The notes beneath the pieces were generated by a model. It saw only the letters and a list, made by a program, of their open reading frames with translations, was not told the origin of the DNA and did no database searches. DNA of 64,000 nucleotides, taken from assembly GCF_000277125.1 (NCBI RefSeq), contig NC_016946.1, positions 5,338,403-5,402,402 on the forward strand, read 5' to 3'. Made by a program: the position numbers and the translations under genes. Source of the DNA: Mycobacterium intracellulare ATCC 13950. Its GTDB lineage: Bacteria > Actinomycetota > Actinomycetes > Mycobacteriales > Mycobacteriaceae. Below, one piece after another: positions 1 through 7,990 of the stretch; positions within the stretch are counted from its first letter, which is position 1, and each line of letters begins with the position of its first letter.

Positions 1-56
1 TCCGTTGCACAACTCCAGCACGCGCCAACCCGCGAACGGCGCCGCACCCGCCACGT

Positions 57-1406
57 TCAGTTACCCAGGGTGGTGGCGCGTCCGGCGATGCCGGCCGCCT
101 CGGCCGTCACGGGCGCGGCCGCTCCGGCCTGCAGGGCGAACTGCGTCATCCGGGTCCACGCGTCCCGGTCGCGCTGGCTGGCTCGGCGGCCGACGTGGGT
201 GACGACGTCGACATCGGTGGCCTGCGCGCGCAGCCGGCCGGCCCTCGCCTGTTCCTTCGGGATGTGTTGGAAGGGGTCGAATGAGTACGCGGCCATGGCG
301 TTTTCGTGGGTGATCTTGTCGATGACCCGGTCGTCGAGGTGGCCCATGGTGGCGATGATGTCCTCCGGCGCGAACGGCCAGTTGCTGTCGGAGTGCGGGA
401 AGTCGGACTCCCAGCACAGCATGTCCTCGTTGAACCACTCCATGTTGTGGACGCCGACCTTGTCACTGATGAAGCAGGTGTAGAAATGCCGCTTGAACAC
501 ATCGGTGGGACCACTGTAGCCGGGCGGGAACGTCGCCAGCGTCCACCCCGAGTGACGGTTGTACACATGCTCGGCGCGCCAGAGGAAGTACGGTATCCAG
601 CCGACGTCGCCCTCGGTGAGCGAGAACTTCAATTGCGGGAAGTCCGCCCAGAACTCCGCCCAGATCAGTTCGGTGAAGGTGAACATGCTCATCATCGACG
701 ACGCCGTCATCTGCACGCTGGGCGGCGCGTCGGTCGACACCTGCGGGGAGCGGGAGGCAGAGCCGACGTGCGTGCACAGCACCGTCTTGTTCTCGCACGC
801 GGCCTCGAACAGCGGATACCAGTACTTGGTGTGAATGCTGGGCATCTGCAACGCTTCCGGATTCTCCGAGAACGTCACCGCGTGACAACCCTTGTCGGCC
901 AGGCGTTTGACTTCCTTGGCGGCCTCGGCCACATCGAACAGCGGCAGGATGCCGCACGGGATGAACCGGCCCGGGTACGCCCCGCACCATTCGTCGACGT
1001 GCCAGTCGTTGTAGGCCTTGATCATCACCAGGTTGACCTCGCGGTCGGGGCCCTGGTTGAGGACCTGGCCGGAGAATCCGGTGAAGTTCGGAAAGTTCAA
1101 CCCCGCCAGCTGCCCGCCGGCGTTCATGTCGCGGACCCGCTCATCGACGTTGAAGCAGCCCGGCCGCATCTCGTCGTAGCGCGAGGCGTCGATGTTGTAC
1201 ATCTCGCGGGGCTTGCCGGCCACGGCGTTCAGGCCCATGTTTCGGCCGCGGACCTCGCCGTAGTACCACTGCTGGACGCCGTCGGGTTCGAGGACCACCC
1301 GCGGGGCGCGGTCCTTGTACTTGGCGGGAACGTGGGCGTCGAACATGTCGGCCGGCTCGGCGATGTGATCATCCACGCTGATCAGGATCAGATCGTCCTT
1401 GTTCAT
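57..1406 (-). CDS. Amidohydrolase-family metal-dependent hydrolase
   Basis: A 449-aa protein of the amidohydrolase_2 type (TIM-barrel hydrolases/decarboxylases). The N-terminal strand reads ILISVDDHIAEPADMF, where the D-x-H motif is the usual first metal-ligand position of the family. Later FTFTELIWAEF, LTEGDVGWIPYF and WESDFPHSDSNWPF match the conserved barrel strands, with the last Asp and His expected at the active site. Mycobacteria carry many such enzymes next to lipid and aromatic catabolism genes; the substrate cannot be told. I chose the ATG at 1406 because GGAGC lies just upstream; a TTG at 1424 would add six residues. It is divergent from the LacI-type gene at 1698, which may control it. 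Confidence 0.85.
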   Translation of the reverse strand: MNKDDLILISVDDHIAEPADMFDAHVPAKYKDRAPRVVLEPDGVQQWYYGEVRGRNMGLNAVAGKPREMYNIDASRYDEMRPGCFNVDERVRDMNAGGQLAGLNFPNFTGFSGQVLNQGPDREVNLVMIKAYNDWHVDEWCGAYPGRFIPCGILPLFDVAEAAKEVKRLADKGCHAVTFSENPEALQMPSIHTKYWYPLFEAACENKTVLCTHVGSASRSPQVSTDAPPSVQMTASSMMSMFTFTELIWAEFWADFPQLKFSLTEGDVGWIPYFLWRAEHVYNRHSGWTLATFPPGYSGPTDVFKRHFYTCFISDKVGVHNMEWFNEDMLCWESDFPHSDSNWPFAPEDIIATMGHLDDRVIDKITHENAMAAYSFDPFQHIPKEQARAGRLRAQATDVDVVTHVGRRASQRDRDAWTRMTQFALQAGAAAPVTAEAAGIAGRATTLGN

Positions 1407-1590
1407 GCCGCGCTCCTCGGTCAATTTATAGTGACTAGTAGATAATGGCGCCGATCACAGTGTCAACGACGCGCGGTGCGTTGGACACAGCGCGCCGCCC
1501 TTGTGTCTTCCGCTGCATCGCAACGAGACAAGGCGCTGGCGGGCTTCGCGTCCTGTTCCCGGCGGCTCGGGCACGACGTTCCCGGCACAT

Positions 1591-1607
1591 GTGGACTAAT
1601 AGTCCAC
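1591..1607. promoter_or_regulatory. Perfect inverted repeat, candidate operator
   Basis: GTGGACT-AAT-AGTCCAC is a perfect 7-3-7 palindrome in the divergent gap between the amidohydrolase and the LacI-type regulator, 90 bases before the regulator start. Its position fits an autoregulatory operator. Classical LacI operators have a central CG, which this lacks, so the cognate protein is uncertain. The rest of the gap (1407-1697) shows no gene. Confidence 0.5.
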
Positions 1608-1697
1608 GTGATGCGGCTCCACCACACGACATCCTGCGGTGCCGGTGGGTCTCGCATGCCACCATGGGGCATGACCGGGCCCGGAAGGTGACGGAAG

Positions 1698-2675
1698 TTG
1701 AGCAGCAATAAGGCGGCGCGTCCGACCACCGCGGACGTGGCCCGGTTGGCCAGCGTGTCGACCGCCACGGTCAGCTACGTGCTGAACAACGCGCAGGGCC
1801 GGCGGATCTCCCCCGAAACCCGCGACGCCGTCTACCGCGCCGCCAAACTCCTCGGTTATCGGCCCAACCTCGCCGCCCGCAACCTCGCGCGCGGCAAAAG
1901 CGGTGTGGTGCTCTACGTGGTGCCGCACGTGGCCGTGGGCGAGATGCCGATGCAGGCGGGCAGCCGCATGACCACGGCGCTGGCCCGCCAGGGTCTGCTT
2001 CAGGTCCAGGTTTTCGAGACCGACGACGATCATCATGTCGTCGATGCGATCGAGAACCTGGACCCGGTCGCGATCACCAGCCTGTTCCCGCTGAGCGCGG
2101 CCGCCCGCGAGGCGGTGGCCAAGGCCGGCATCCCGCACATCGAGATCGGGACGCTGCCCGCACTCAACAACCCGCATCTTTCGGTCGGCGAGATGCGAGT
2201 CGAGCACCTCGTCGAGCGCGGCCATCGGCGAATCGCCTTCGCGTACACCGGGGTTGACCGCTGGAGGCCGCTGGGCGACTACTGGTTCGAAGGCGTGTCG
2301 CGGGCCGCTCGGGCGCGCGACCTGCCACCCGTGCGAGTCGACCAGGTCACCCTGGACAACGCCGCCGACGTGGTCAGCGGATGGGTGGGCGACGGGGTCA
2401 CCGCCGTCTGCGCCCAAAGCGACGAGATCGCCTGCCTCGTCCTCTACGGCATCCATCGGGCGCGGCTGCGCTGTCCGAGCGACCTCGCGGTGATGGGCGT
2501 CGACGCGAGTCCCATGGGCATGGTCAGCACCCCACCGCTGACCACCGTGCAGTTCGACCCCTGCGCGGTCGCCGACGCCGCCCTCGCCGCCGTCTTCGAG
2601 CGGCTGGGGCAACCCGCCCCGCCCTCCCCCGAGCTGACGGACATCGCCCACCTGGTGGTGCGGGCGTCGACGTGA
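1698..2675 (+). CDS. LacI-family transcriptional regulator
   Basis: A 325-aa repressor-type protein. Residues about 8-60 form the LacI helix-turn-helix and hinge helix: TTADVARLASVSTATVSYVL, then RISPETRDAVYRAAKLLGY and RPNLAARNLA. The remainder is a periplasmic-binding-protein-like effector domain, with DLAVMGVDASPMGM and TPPLTTVQFD typical of its C-terminal half. It starts at a TTG (1698) preceded by GGAAGG at 1683-1688. It stands alone and divergent from the amidohydrolase, so control of that gene and of itself is the simple inference. The effector is not predictable. Confidence 0.88.
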   Translation: MSSNKAARPTTADVARLASVSTATVSYVLNNAQGRRISPETRDAVYRAAKLLGYRPNLAARNLARGKSGVVLYVVPHVAVGEMPMQAGSRMTTALARQGLLQVQVFETDDDHHVVDAIENLDPVAITSLFPLSAAAREAVAKAGIPHIEIGTLPALNNPHLSVGEMRVEHLVERGHRRIAFAYTGVDRWRPLGDYWFEGVSRAARARDLPPVRVDQVTLDNAADVVSGWVGDGVTAVCAQSDEIACLVLYGIHRARLRCPSDLAVMGVDASPMGMVSTPPLTTVQFDPCAVADAALAAVFERLGQPAPPSPELTDIAHLVVRAST

Positions 2676-2678
2676 GCG

Positions 2679-3092
2679 TCAGTCGGCTGGCTCGTAACGC
2701 AGGAGCGTGACGTCGTGTTCCGGGTAGTCGCAGAACACCGGCTTCACCCGCATCCCCACCCGCAGGCGGGCCGGGTCGACATTGACCATTTCGGTGGAAA
2801 ACCTTGGGCCCTCGTCCCATTCGACGATGGCGAGTAGCTGGGGCACGGCATCGGCGAAGTGCGGGCTGACCGGCCGGTGGGCCACGGTGTAGGAGTACAG
2901 CGTGCCCATCCCGGAGATCTCGCGCCATTCCAGGTCGTCGGCCAGGGTGCGCGGCGCGCGCACCCGCGGATAGAACACATACGCCTGCAGTGACGGCGAA
3001 TACTGGATGACGATGCGGTGCTGCGCGAGCGCGTCCCAAAACGGCGCGCTGGTAGGGGTTTTGACGGGCATCGGCCGCTCGAAGGTGGTCAT
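2679..3092 (-). CDS. DUF35 OB-fold protein, zinc ribbon cysteines lost
   Basis: A 137-aa protein of the DUF35/ChsH2-like family, whose members pair with thiolase-fold enzymes in acyl-CoA and steroid side-chain catabolism. A typical member has a rubredoxin-like Cys4 zinc knuckle before the OB fold. Here the equivalent stretch, QYSPSLQAYVFYPRVRAP, contains no cysteine, and the only Cys in the protein is in VFCDYPEHD near the C-terminus. The OB-fold part (GMGTLYSYTVAHRPVSPHF, LLAIVEWDEGPR) is intact. It lies 6 bases after the thiolase-like gene, so it is last in the fadE operon and probably binds that partner. Confidence 0.82.
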   Translation of the reverse strand: MTTFERPMPVKTPTSAPFWDALAQHRIVIQYSPSLQAYVFYPRVRAPRTLADDLEWREISGMGTLYSYTVAHRPVSPHFADAVPQLLAIVEWDEGPRFSTEMVNVDPARLRVGMRVKPVFCDYPEHDVTLLRYEPAD

Positions 3093-3098
3093 CGGTGA

Positions 3099-4307
3099 TC
3101 AGTCTCCCTCGAGGATGAGCGTGGTCTGCTCGGACAGGATCCCGCCGTTGCCGGACACGAAGGCGCGGTGGCAGTCGGCGACCTGCGCCGCCCCGGCGCG
3201 GCCCATGATCTGGCGGGTGGCGTCGCAGACGTGGTGCATGCCGCCGGCCAGACCCGCCTGGCCGAAGCCTAATTGGCCGCCGGCGGTGTTGAGCGGGAAG
3301 TCGCCGCGGAACGTGAGGTCGTGGCCGGCGACGAACTCCATCCCCTTGCCCTTCTCGCAGAATCCGGCGTCTTCGAGGGAGAGCAGCACGGTGATGGTGT
3401 AGCAGTCGTAGATCGAAACCATGTCCATCTCCTCCCGGGTCAGGTCCGTCATGGCGAAGGCCGTGTCGGCGGCGGCGGCGATCGGGGTCTGCAGCAGGTC
3501 CTGGGCGTAGGTCGGCGTCTTGAACGGCACGTGCTCGCCAAATCCCTTGACCCACACCGGCCGATTGCGGGAGCGCCTGGCGACGTCGGCGTTCGCGACC
3601 ACGACGGCGGCGCCCCCCACACACGGCATCACGATCTCCAGCATGTGCAGCGGGTCGGCGATGACCGGGCTGGCCAGGACGTCATCGACGGTCAGTGGCT
3701 TGTCCTTCCAGATCGCGCCCTCGGTGTGATTGGCGTTGGTGCGCTGGTCGACGACGATCTTGGCCATCGCCCTCTCGTCGTAGCCGTAGATCGCCGCGTA
3801 GCGTTGGGCGACCTGGCCATACGGTCCGTTCTGGCCGAGATTTCCGTAGGGGATCTCGAATTCGGCCTGGGGAGAGCCGTATTGGTTGCTCGACGACCCG
3901 AAATACAATGCGTCGCCGAGCGATCTGGGTTTCTTGGGCGACATCGGGGTGATGTACCGGGCGGGCAGCGCGCACAAGACGGCGTCGCAGATGCCGAGTT
4001 CGACGGCTGCGGCGGCCCGCCACACCATGGCCGCGGCGCTGGCGCCACCCAGGTCCACGTGTTCGGCGAACCTCGCCCCCACTCCGAGGTATTCGGCGAT
4101 GGTGGAGGGGACGAAGATCTCCGACTCGGCCAGGTGTGACGCCACGATGCCGTCGACAACCTCGAAGGGCAGTCCCGCATCGGCGAGCGCGGCGGCGCCG
4201 AGTTCGGCCCATTGCTCGATGGCGAAGGGGGCGGGCGACGCCTTGGTCATTCGTTCGGGTGGCAGTTCGACGTACCCGACGATCGCGGCCTCGCCACGTA
4301 AACCCAT
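3099..4307 (-). CDS. Thiolase-superfamily protein (SCP2-thiolase/Ltp-like), no nucleophilic Cys
   Basis: A 402-aa thiolase-fold protein of the SCP2-thiolase/Ltp class. The N-terminus AAIVGYVELPPER and the C-terminal LNTAGGQLGFGQAGLAGGMH and SGNGGILSE are characteristic. Classical thiolases have Cys in a C-x-S-G turn near residue 90; here the turn reads DLGGASAAAMVW with no Cys. The segment SIYDCYTITVLL keeps a Tyr in the position noted for Ltp2-type retro-aldolases. So it may cleave a C-C bond as an aldolase, or be a scaffold, rather than thiolyse. It sits 8 bases after the fadE gene and 6 before the DUF35 gene, the same pairing as Ltp2-ChsH2. Confidence 0.85.
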   Translation of the reverse strand: MGLRGEAAIVGYVELPPERMTKASPAPFAIEQWAELGAAALADAGLPFEVVDGIVASHLAESEIFVPSTIAEYLGVGARFAEHVDLGGASAAAMVWRAAAAVELGICDAVLCALPARYITPMSPKKPRSLGDALYFGSSSNQYGSPQAEFEIPYGNLGQNGPYGQVAQRYAAIYGYDERAMAKIVVDQRTNANHTEGAIWKDKPLTVDDVLASPVIADPLHMLEIVMPCVGGAAVVVANADVARRSRNRPVWVKGFGEHVPFKTPTYAQDLLQTPIAAAADTAFAMTDLTREEMDMVSIYDCYTITVLLSLEDAGFCEKGKGMEFVAGHDLTFRGDFPLNTAGGQLGFGQAGLAGGMHHVCDATRQIMGRAGAAQVADCHRAFVSGNGGILSEQTTLILEGD

Positions 4308-4315
4308 GAGCTGTC

Positions 4316-6541
4316 CTACTTTCGGGGTAGTCCGAGGATCATCTGCGCGATGATGTTGAGCTGGATCTCCCTGGTTCCCCCGCCGATCAGCTCGGCCGGC
4401 AGATGCAGATAGGGCTCCACGACCGCGGTGTCGGGGTCGTCGACCATCGCGACCTGCCCGGTGAGCTGCAGCGTGGCCTGGAAGGTGCGCCGCAGCAGCA
4501 CATTCATCGCGACCTTGGCGATGCTGGACGCCGGGCCGGACGCCTGACCGTCGAGCAGCCGAATGGTTTCGCGCACCCCGAGTGCCCTGATCGCGTTGGT
4601 GTAGGCGTCGAGCTCGCCGAGCTCACGCAACGCGTCGTCACGGTCCCGTCCGGGTTGAGCGGCGAGCCGGCGCAGCGCGACGGCCCGGTCGAACTTGACG
4701 TATCCGCTGATGGCCGAACGCTCTTCGGCCATCGTCGCGATCGCCAGGCTCCAACCATCGGTGGGGCCACCCAGCAGCATCTCGTCGGGAATGAACACGT
4801 CGTTGAGGAACACCTCGTTGAAATGCGCCTGCCCGGTCGCCGTCTTGATCGGCTGGATCTCCACCCCGGGGGAACGCATATCGAGGATGAAATAGCCGAT
4901 GCCGCGGTGCTTGCTGGCTTCGGGGTCGGTGCGCGCAAGGAGCGCACCCAGGTCGGCGTATTGGGCCAACGACGTCCAGATCTTGTGGCCGTTGATCCGC
5001 CAGCCGCCATCGACCTTGGTCGCGCGGGTGGTCAGCGACGCGAGGTCGGAGCCGGCTCCCGGTTCGCTGAACAGCTGACACCACAGGATGTCGCCGCGTT
5101 GGGTCGCCGGGATCAGCCGCTCCTGCAAGTCTTTTGGCGCGGCGGCCAACACCGAGGGCAGGATCCATTCGGCGATGTTCAGCGAGGGCCGAACCAGGCC
5201 GGGTCGCTTGGCGAACTCCTCGTCGATGATGAGCTGTTTCAACGGATCCGCATCGACGCCCCACGGCGCCGGCCAGTGCGGCGCCATGAGGCCGGCGTCG
5301 GCGATCAGCGTGCGTTGCGGCCCGGTGGCGAGGTGCTCATAGTCGCCGTGCGGCGCGGGTTTGTCGTTGCGCAACTGCAGGGCCGCATCGAGCGTCTCGG
5401 CCACCCAGGAACGGAATTCGGGCTCGGCGTCGCCGAGGTTCACCGACATGTCGCGCGTCTGGGTGCAGGTGAGCTCCCCCAGCCGCCGCGCCCAGCGGTT
5501 CGCCGGGCCGATGGATCCCGCCAGGCTGATGGCCCGCCGCCAGTACAGGTGCACGTCGTGCTCCCAGGTGAAACCGATGGCGCCGAGCATCGTCAACGCG
5601 TCGAGCACCAGGTCCGGGGCGGGCGAGATCGCGATCACGGCCGCCCCGGCGGCGGCCATCCTGTGCTGATCGAGTGATTCGTCGACGGCGCGCACCGCGT
5701 CCCAGGCCGCCGCGGTGGCCAATTCGCTGTTGACCAACAGCATTGCCGCGCTGTGTTGCAACGCCTGGAACGTGCCGATCACCTTGCCGAATTGTTCGCG
5801 GCTGCGCAGGTGGGCGGTGACGGCCTGCAGGCACCACTGGACGATGCCGGCCGTCGTAGCGGCGACGAGACCCAACAGCACACAGCGCGCGCGTTCCGCG
5901 TCGATCCCGGTGAGTGCCTCGTCGTCTGTCGCCGTGTAGTCGTCCAGACGCATGATCCCGGCATCGGCGACGAGGTCGGTGCCGCGGACGGGTTCGACTG
6001 TCACCGCGCGCTTTTGGGTGTCGACCGGCACCCAGACGACGTCGCCTTCCCGGGTCGGCGCGCCGACCAGGATGATCCGCGCCGCGCACACGCCGGGTGT
6101 TATCTCCGACGCCCCGTTGAGAGACCACCGCCCGTCCACGGCCCGGGCGTGCAGATCCCCGTCGCCCGGAAGCACGACGGCAGCGGTGACGCCGGCCGCG
6201 AGGTCACGCACCAGTGATTGCGCGCTCGGTGTCGGATCGGCCAGCAAGGCGACCGCACCCGCGGCCACCGTCGGCAGCAGCGGGCCGGGCAACAGCGACT
6301 TGCCCGCCGCCTCCAGCACGCACGCGGCGTCGATCAGCCGTCCGCCCTGGCCGCCGAGGTCCTCCGGCAGGTGCACTGCATGAAACCCGTTGCCGACCAG
6401 CGCATCCCACCATCCGGGTGGGCGGCCTGCCGAGAGCTCGTCGAAGCTGCCGCGTGTCGTGGCGATGGGGGCATTGCGGGCAGCGAACTGCCCGACGGCG
6501 TCGCAGAGCTCCTGTTGTTCCGGGCTCAGCCCCAGGGTCAT
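4316..6541 (-). CDS. Fused double acyl-CoA dehydrogenase (FadE type)
   Basis: A 741-aa protein holding two complete acyl-CoA dehydrogenase domains in tandem, as in fused FadE proteins such as FadE34; most ACADs are about 380-400 aa. Domain 1 (about 1-360) starts LGLSPEQQELCDAVGQFAAR and ends with GAIGFTWEHDVHLYWRRA. Domain 2 (about 370-741) has WCQLFSEPGAGSDLASL and RINGHKIWTS for FAD and substrate binding, and the closing GGTREIQLNIIAQMILGLPR. The fusion makes an internal heterodimer; which half is catalytic needs an alignment. The ATG at 6541 begins family homology. It is first gene of the fadE-thiolase-DUF35 operon, divergent from a TetR gene. Confidence 0.9.
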   Translation of the reverse strand: MTLGLSPEQQELCDAVGQFAARNAPIATTRGSFDELSAGRPPGWWDALVGNGFHAVHLPEDLGGQGGRLIDAACVLEAAGKSLLPGPLLPTVAAGAVALLADPTPSAQSLVRDLAAGVTAAVVLPGDGDLHARAVDGRWSLNGASEITPGVCAARIILVGAPTREGDVVWVPVDTQKRAVTVEPVRGTDLVADAGIMRLDDYTATDDEALTGIDAERARCVLLGLVAATTAGIVQWCLQAVTAHLRSREQFGKVIGTFQALQHSAAMLLVNSELATAAAWDAVRAVDESLDQHRMAAAGAAVIAISPAPDLVLDALTMLGAIGFTWEHDVHLYWRRAISLAGSIGPANRWARRLGELTCTQTRDMSVNLGDAEPEFRSWVAETLDAALQLRNDKPAPHGDYEHLATGPQRTLIADAGLMAPHWPAPWGVDADPLKQLIIDEEFAKRPGLVRPSLNIAEWILPSVLAAAPKDLQERLIPATQRGDILWCQLFSEPGAGSDLASLTTRATKVDGGWRINGHKIWTSLAQYADLGALLARTDPEASKHRGIGYFILDMRSPGVEIQPIKTATGQAHFNEVFLNDVFIPDEMLLGGPTDGWSLAIATMAEERSAISGYVKFDRAVALRRLAAQPGRDRDDALRELGELDAYTNAIRALGVRETIRLLDGQASGPASSIAKVAMNVLLRRTFQATLQLTGQVAMVDDPDTAVVEPYLHLPAELIGGGTREIQLNIIAQMILGLPRK

Positions 6542-6606
6542 GCGGGCGGCCGCATAGTGACTGACGATGGCCGCACTGATTGCTACCCTTTCGGCTCCGG
6601 ATGCGA

Positions 6607-6642
6607 GTCTGACAAGACGGACCGTCTCGTCTTGTGGCAGAC
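6607..6642. promoter_or_regulatory. Nested inverted repeats, TetR operator candidate
   Basis: Between the divergent fadE and TetR genes. ACAAGACG (6612-6619) and CGTCTTGT (6628-6635) form an 8-8-8 palindrome, extended by outer GTCTG (6607-6611) and CAGAC (6638-6642). A second overlapping palindrome AGACGG-A-CCGTCT runs 6615-6627. Nested dyads of this size are typical of TetR-family binding sites, and the location allows control of both genes. Confidence 0.7.
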
Positions 6643-6655
6643 TACCGGGGGTAGT
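6641..6655. promoter_or_regulatory. Second perfect palindrome upstream of TetR gene
   Basis: ACTACC-GGG-GGTAGT is a perfect 6-3-6 inverted repeat immediately beside the larger dyad and 44 bases before the TetR start codon. Its half-site differs from the neighbouring one, so it may bind another regulator or form a short hairpin in the 5' leader. Confidence 0.45.
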
Positions 6656-6698
6656 CAGGATATGTAAAGCGGGCCAGCGCCGCAGTGAGGACCACCAG

Positions 6699-7295
6699 AT
6701 GCCAAGCGATCTCACCGAGGTGGGCACGCCGGCGAACACGCCCCGGCGTCGCAGCGAGAAGTCCCGCACGGCGATCGTCACGGCGACGCGCGAACTGCTC
6801 CTCGAGCGCGGGTTCGACGGCCTGTCCATCGAGGCCGTCGCCGCCCGGGCCGGCGTGGGCAAGCAGACCATCTACCGGTGGTGGCCCACCCGTCCCGCGC
6901 TGGTCGCCGACGTCATGCTGGAAGACGCCGACACGCTGCTGGCGTCGGTCAACCACAGCGGCGATCTGGCTGCCGATCTGGTGAGGTGGGTCGGCAAGCT
7001 GTTCGCCAGCCTGACGACACCGCGCGGTTCGGCCATGCTGCGCACCCTGACCGTCGCCTGCATGGAACACGAGGACACCGCCGTCAAGTTGCGCGCGGGA
7101 TTCAGTGCGCCGCTGCACGATAGCGTGCGGGCCCGGTTGCTCGCCGACGGCATCGACGAGGCGGTCGCCGAATCGGCCGCGGACGCCATCGTCGGCGGCG
7201 TGGTGTATCCGATCCTGTCCGGCGCGCAGCCCTACTCCCGACGGCGGGCGGAACGGACCACCCGGCTCATCGTGGACGCACTCACCCGGGGCTGA
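6699..7295 (+). CDS. TetR-family transcriptional regulator (divergent from fadE operon)
   Basis: A 198-aa TetR protein. Residues about 18-65 give the DNA-binding domain: [20 protein letters not shown] then [20 protein letters not shown], the YRWW ending being common among actinobacterial TetRs. The C-terminal ligand domain is variable. I took the ATG at 6699 because the open frame upstream shows no homology and runs through the operator palindromes. It most likely represses the divergent fadE-thiolase-DUF35 operon and itself, with an acyl-CoA intermediate as a plausible ligand. Its last 14 bases overlap the 3' end of the convergent TetR gene. Confidence 0.88.
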   Translation: MPSDLTEVGTPANTPRRRSEKSRTAIVTATRELLLERGFDGLSIEAVAARAGVGKQTIYRWWPTRPALVADVMLEDADTLLASVNHSGDLAADLVRWVGKLFASLTTPRGSAMLRTLTVACMEHEDTAVKLRAGFSAPLHDSVRARLLADGIDEAVAESAADAIVGGVVYPILSGAQPYSRRRAERTTRLIVDALTRG

Positions 7296-7920
7296 CCGCC
7301 GCCGCGCGGTCGACCGAGATTGCGGCCAGCCCCCGGCTCACCCGGTCGGGCAACGAGCCGCCGTGGCTCAGCCAGTCGTCGAGGGCGATGCGCACCGCCG
7401 CCATCGCCAGCGCGCCGATCAGGCGCGGCCGCGGATCGTGCTCGGCCGGCCCGGCCATCCGCGGCGCGACGAGCTCGGCGATCGCCACCTCATAGCGCAC
7501 ATAGACGTGCAGCGTCCACGCATCCAGCGTCTCGGATGACCTTGTCAGTGTGGCTAATTCGCGGACCTGGTTCTCGATCTCGGCGAAGTCGCGGGCGAGT
7601 TCGCCGAACGCGCCGATGACCGCCTCCATCGCGCCGAGCTCCGGAGGCTGGGCCGCGAGGGCGGCGGTGATCCGGTCGAGCCAGTGGCCATTCATGCCCT
7701 CGGCCACGGCGTCTTCCTTGGAGTTGAAGTACCGGAAGAAGGTCGCGCGGCCGATGTCGGCGGCGTCGGCGATGAGGTCCACGGTCGCCCCCGCCAGACC
7801 GCGACTGGCGACCAGGCGGGCGGCGGCGGTGGCGATGCGCTGACGCATGGCCGCTCGCTTCCGTTCGGCCAGCGACGTCACGGCCTCCGAAGCCGGCACC
7901 GAGGCGGACGTTGCAGACAT
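7282..7920 (-). CDS. TetR-family transcriptional regulator (divergent from DUF1214 gene)
   Basis: A 212-aa TetR protein. The helix-turn-helix lies at about residues 30-65: [20 protein letters not shown] then [20 protein letters not shown]. The ATG at 7920 is used; a TTG seven codons upstream is possible. It faces away from the DUF1214-sulfotransferase pair across a 62-base gap that contains two perfect palindromes, so it is the natural repressor of that pair. Its 3' end overlaps the neighbouring TetR gene by 14 bases. Confidence 0.88.
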   Translation of the reverse strand: MSATSASVPASEAVTSLAERKRAAMRQRIATAAARLVASRGLAGATVDLIADAADIGRATFFRYFNSKEDAVAEGMNGHWLDRITAALAAQPPELGAMEAVIGAFGELARDFAEIENQVRELATLTRSSETLDAWTLHVYVRYEVAIAELVAPRMAGPAEHDPRPRLIGALAMAAVRIALDDWLSHGGSLPDRVSRGLAAISVDRAAAVSPG

Positions 7921-7956
7921 GCCCCCACCCTGTTCTCCCAAATCGCCACCAAGAGC

Positions 7957-7990
7957 CTAAGACATAGTCTTAGCATGAGACGATGTCTCA
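7957..7990. promoter_or_regulatory. Two adjacent operators with AGAC/GTCT half-sites
   Basis: CTAAGAC-ATA-GTCTTAG (7957-7973) and TGAGAC-GAT-GTCTCA (7976-7990) are both perfect palindromes with a three-base centre and a shared AGAC-N3-GTCT core, 18 bases centre to centre. The second includes the DUF1214 start codon at 7983. Tandem sites fit two dimers of the divergent TetR protein binding side by side over the promoter. Confidence 0.75.
7971..7976 (+). promoter_or_regulatory. -10 element for a probable leaderless transcript
   Basis: TAGCAT fits the mycobacterial TANNNT -10 motif and lies exactly 7-12 bases before the ATG at 7983, the spacing expected when transcription begins at the A of ATG. 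No Shine-Dalgarno sequence precedes this ATG. The hexamer overlaps operator 1 and abuts operator 2. Confidence 0.55.

Noticed and set aside
1..56. Short plus-strand frame at the left edge
   Set aside because: Overlaps the antisense of the amidohydrolase and has low-complexity Arg/Pro sequence; the first 56 bases cannot be assigned.
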